64,000 nucleotides of DNA. It comes from Parus major (lineage: Eukaryota; Chordata; Aves; Passeriformes; Paridae). The position numbers and the translations under genes are program-made. Within the stretch, counting starts at the first letter, position 1. Every line of letters starts with the position of its first letter. The notes under the pieces were generated by a model. The model made no database searches and was not told the DNA's origin. It was given only the letters and a program-made list of their open reading frames with translations. Location of the stretch: contig NC_031773.1 in NCBI RefSeq assembly GCF_001522545.3, positions 43,816,786 through 43,880,785 of the forward strand, read 5' to 3'. This document shows positions 63,560 to 64,000 of the stretch, piece after piece.

Positions 63560-64000
63560 ATGAAATTGGTTGTGATTTTGTCTGAGCGTATTGTGGTTTG
63601 CCGATGGGCGGTAAAATTTGTGATAGTATATCCACCAGGTTACTTGGAAGAGCACTTGGCTCATTCTCTGCTATATATCTTATGTGACTTTTGCAGGATG
63701 TGCACCTGGGATTTGCAGGAGTCCAGGTGTCATGTGGTGCTGGCTGCAAATTGTAAAACGTTGGGCTTCCACTTGACTAATTCACGGTGTGCTAACAAGT
63801 ATGTTTATGCCCCAAGAAGTCGGGCAAGTGACATTGTTAATGATTTAGGAACACTCTCAGTTTTCCTTAAATTTTCTGTGTGGAAAGAAAGCTCTGTCTC
63901 AATGAGCTTGAGGGGTTGCAGTTAGACTTACGTGGAGCAGAAGAGGATCCTGCGACTCCTTAGGGCTGCACAGGTGTGGGCTGGTGTCTCCTTCGGTCCA
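63560..64000. other. CpG-richer right edge, unresolved
   Basis: Compared with the preceding 5 kb, this end keeps more CpGs and is GC-richer. A genuine ATG at 63560 opens 121 codons, to 63925, but the peptide has no recognisable domain and the start context is unremarkable. It may be the left shoulder of an element or exon that continues outside the window. It cannot be resolved from here. Confidence 0.35.

Noticed and set aside
63560..63925. 121-codon plus frame with a true ATG
   Set aside because: No domain or family similarity that I recognise, and a weak start context. Kept only as a note on edge composition.
1..64000. CRISPR arrays, rRNA, tRNA, known microRNA seeds, complete LTR or DNA transposons, endogenous viral genes
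   Set aside because: Looked for by eye on both strands. No regularly spaced repeats, no tRNA cloverleaf, no recognisable conserved miRNA, and no LTR or viral protein-coding block was seen.

Overview
This window is vertebrate nuclear DNA, most likely from a bird. The main evidence is a set of CR1 LINE fragments: two head-to-tail copies on the minus strand at about 2.08-2.57 kb, a plus-strand 3' end at about 18.2-18.47 kb, and an older minus-strand copy at about 20.0-20.24 kb. No Alu-like or L1-like sequence was recognised. CR1 is also common in crocodilians and turtles, so a bird is favoured but not proven. The base composition is AT-rich and CpG-poor, as expected for intergenic or long-intron sequence. 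I see no bacterial-type genes, no operons and no CRISPR array.

No protein family could be recognised. The longest open frame is 143 codons and lacks an ATG, and most open frames look like chance. The window is therefore best read as a gene-poor stretch or a very long intron. It holds old repeats, short simple repeats, several palindromes and a few exon-like segments flanked by good splice signals.

Layout. 1-8 kb: unique AT-rich sequence with the CR1 pair. 8.1-8.5 kb: a GC-richer patch. 8.5-21.7 kb: unique sequence with a MIR-like ancient SINE at about 16.0 kb and two CR1 fragments. 21.7-28.3 kb: a TG repeat with a TATA-like end, then an exon-like segment ending in a strong donor at 22327/22328. 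A second exon-like segment follows at 27698-28244 with a very strong acceptor, and the two reading frames join in phase. 28-36 kb: unique sequence with three phase-compatible exon-like segments on the minus strand. 37.2-37.5 kb: a GC-richer patch ending in a short ATG-initiated frame at a donor. 40-43.5 kb: a cluster of short perfect palindromes. 46.7 kb: a well-bounded but noncoding exon-like segment. 55.2-55.5 kb: a CpG-retaining patch with a 59-codon frame directly after a polypyrimidine/CAG acceptor, in phase with the 37.5 kb donor. 58 kb: an exon-like segment with a good start context. The right edge, from 63.56 kb, is CpG-richer and may lead into something outside the window.

The exon-like segments are hypotheses from splice-signal and phase reading alone. 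RNA-seq or a cross-species alignment would decide them. Nothing here can be said to work together as a pathway.
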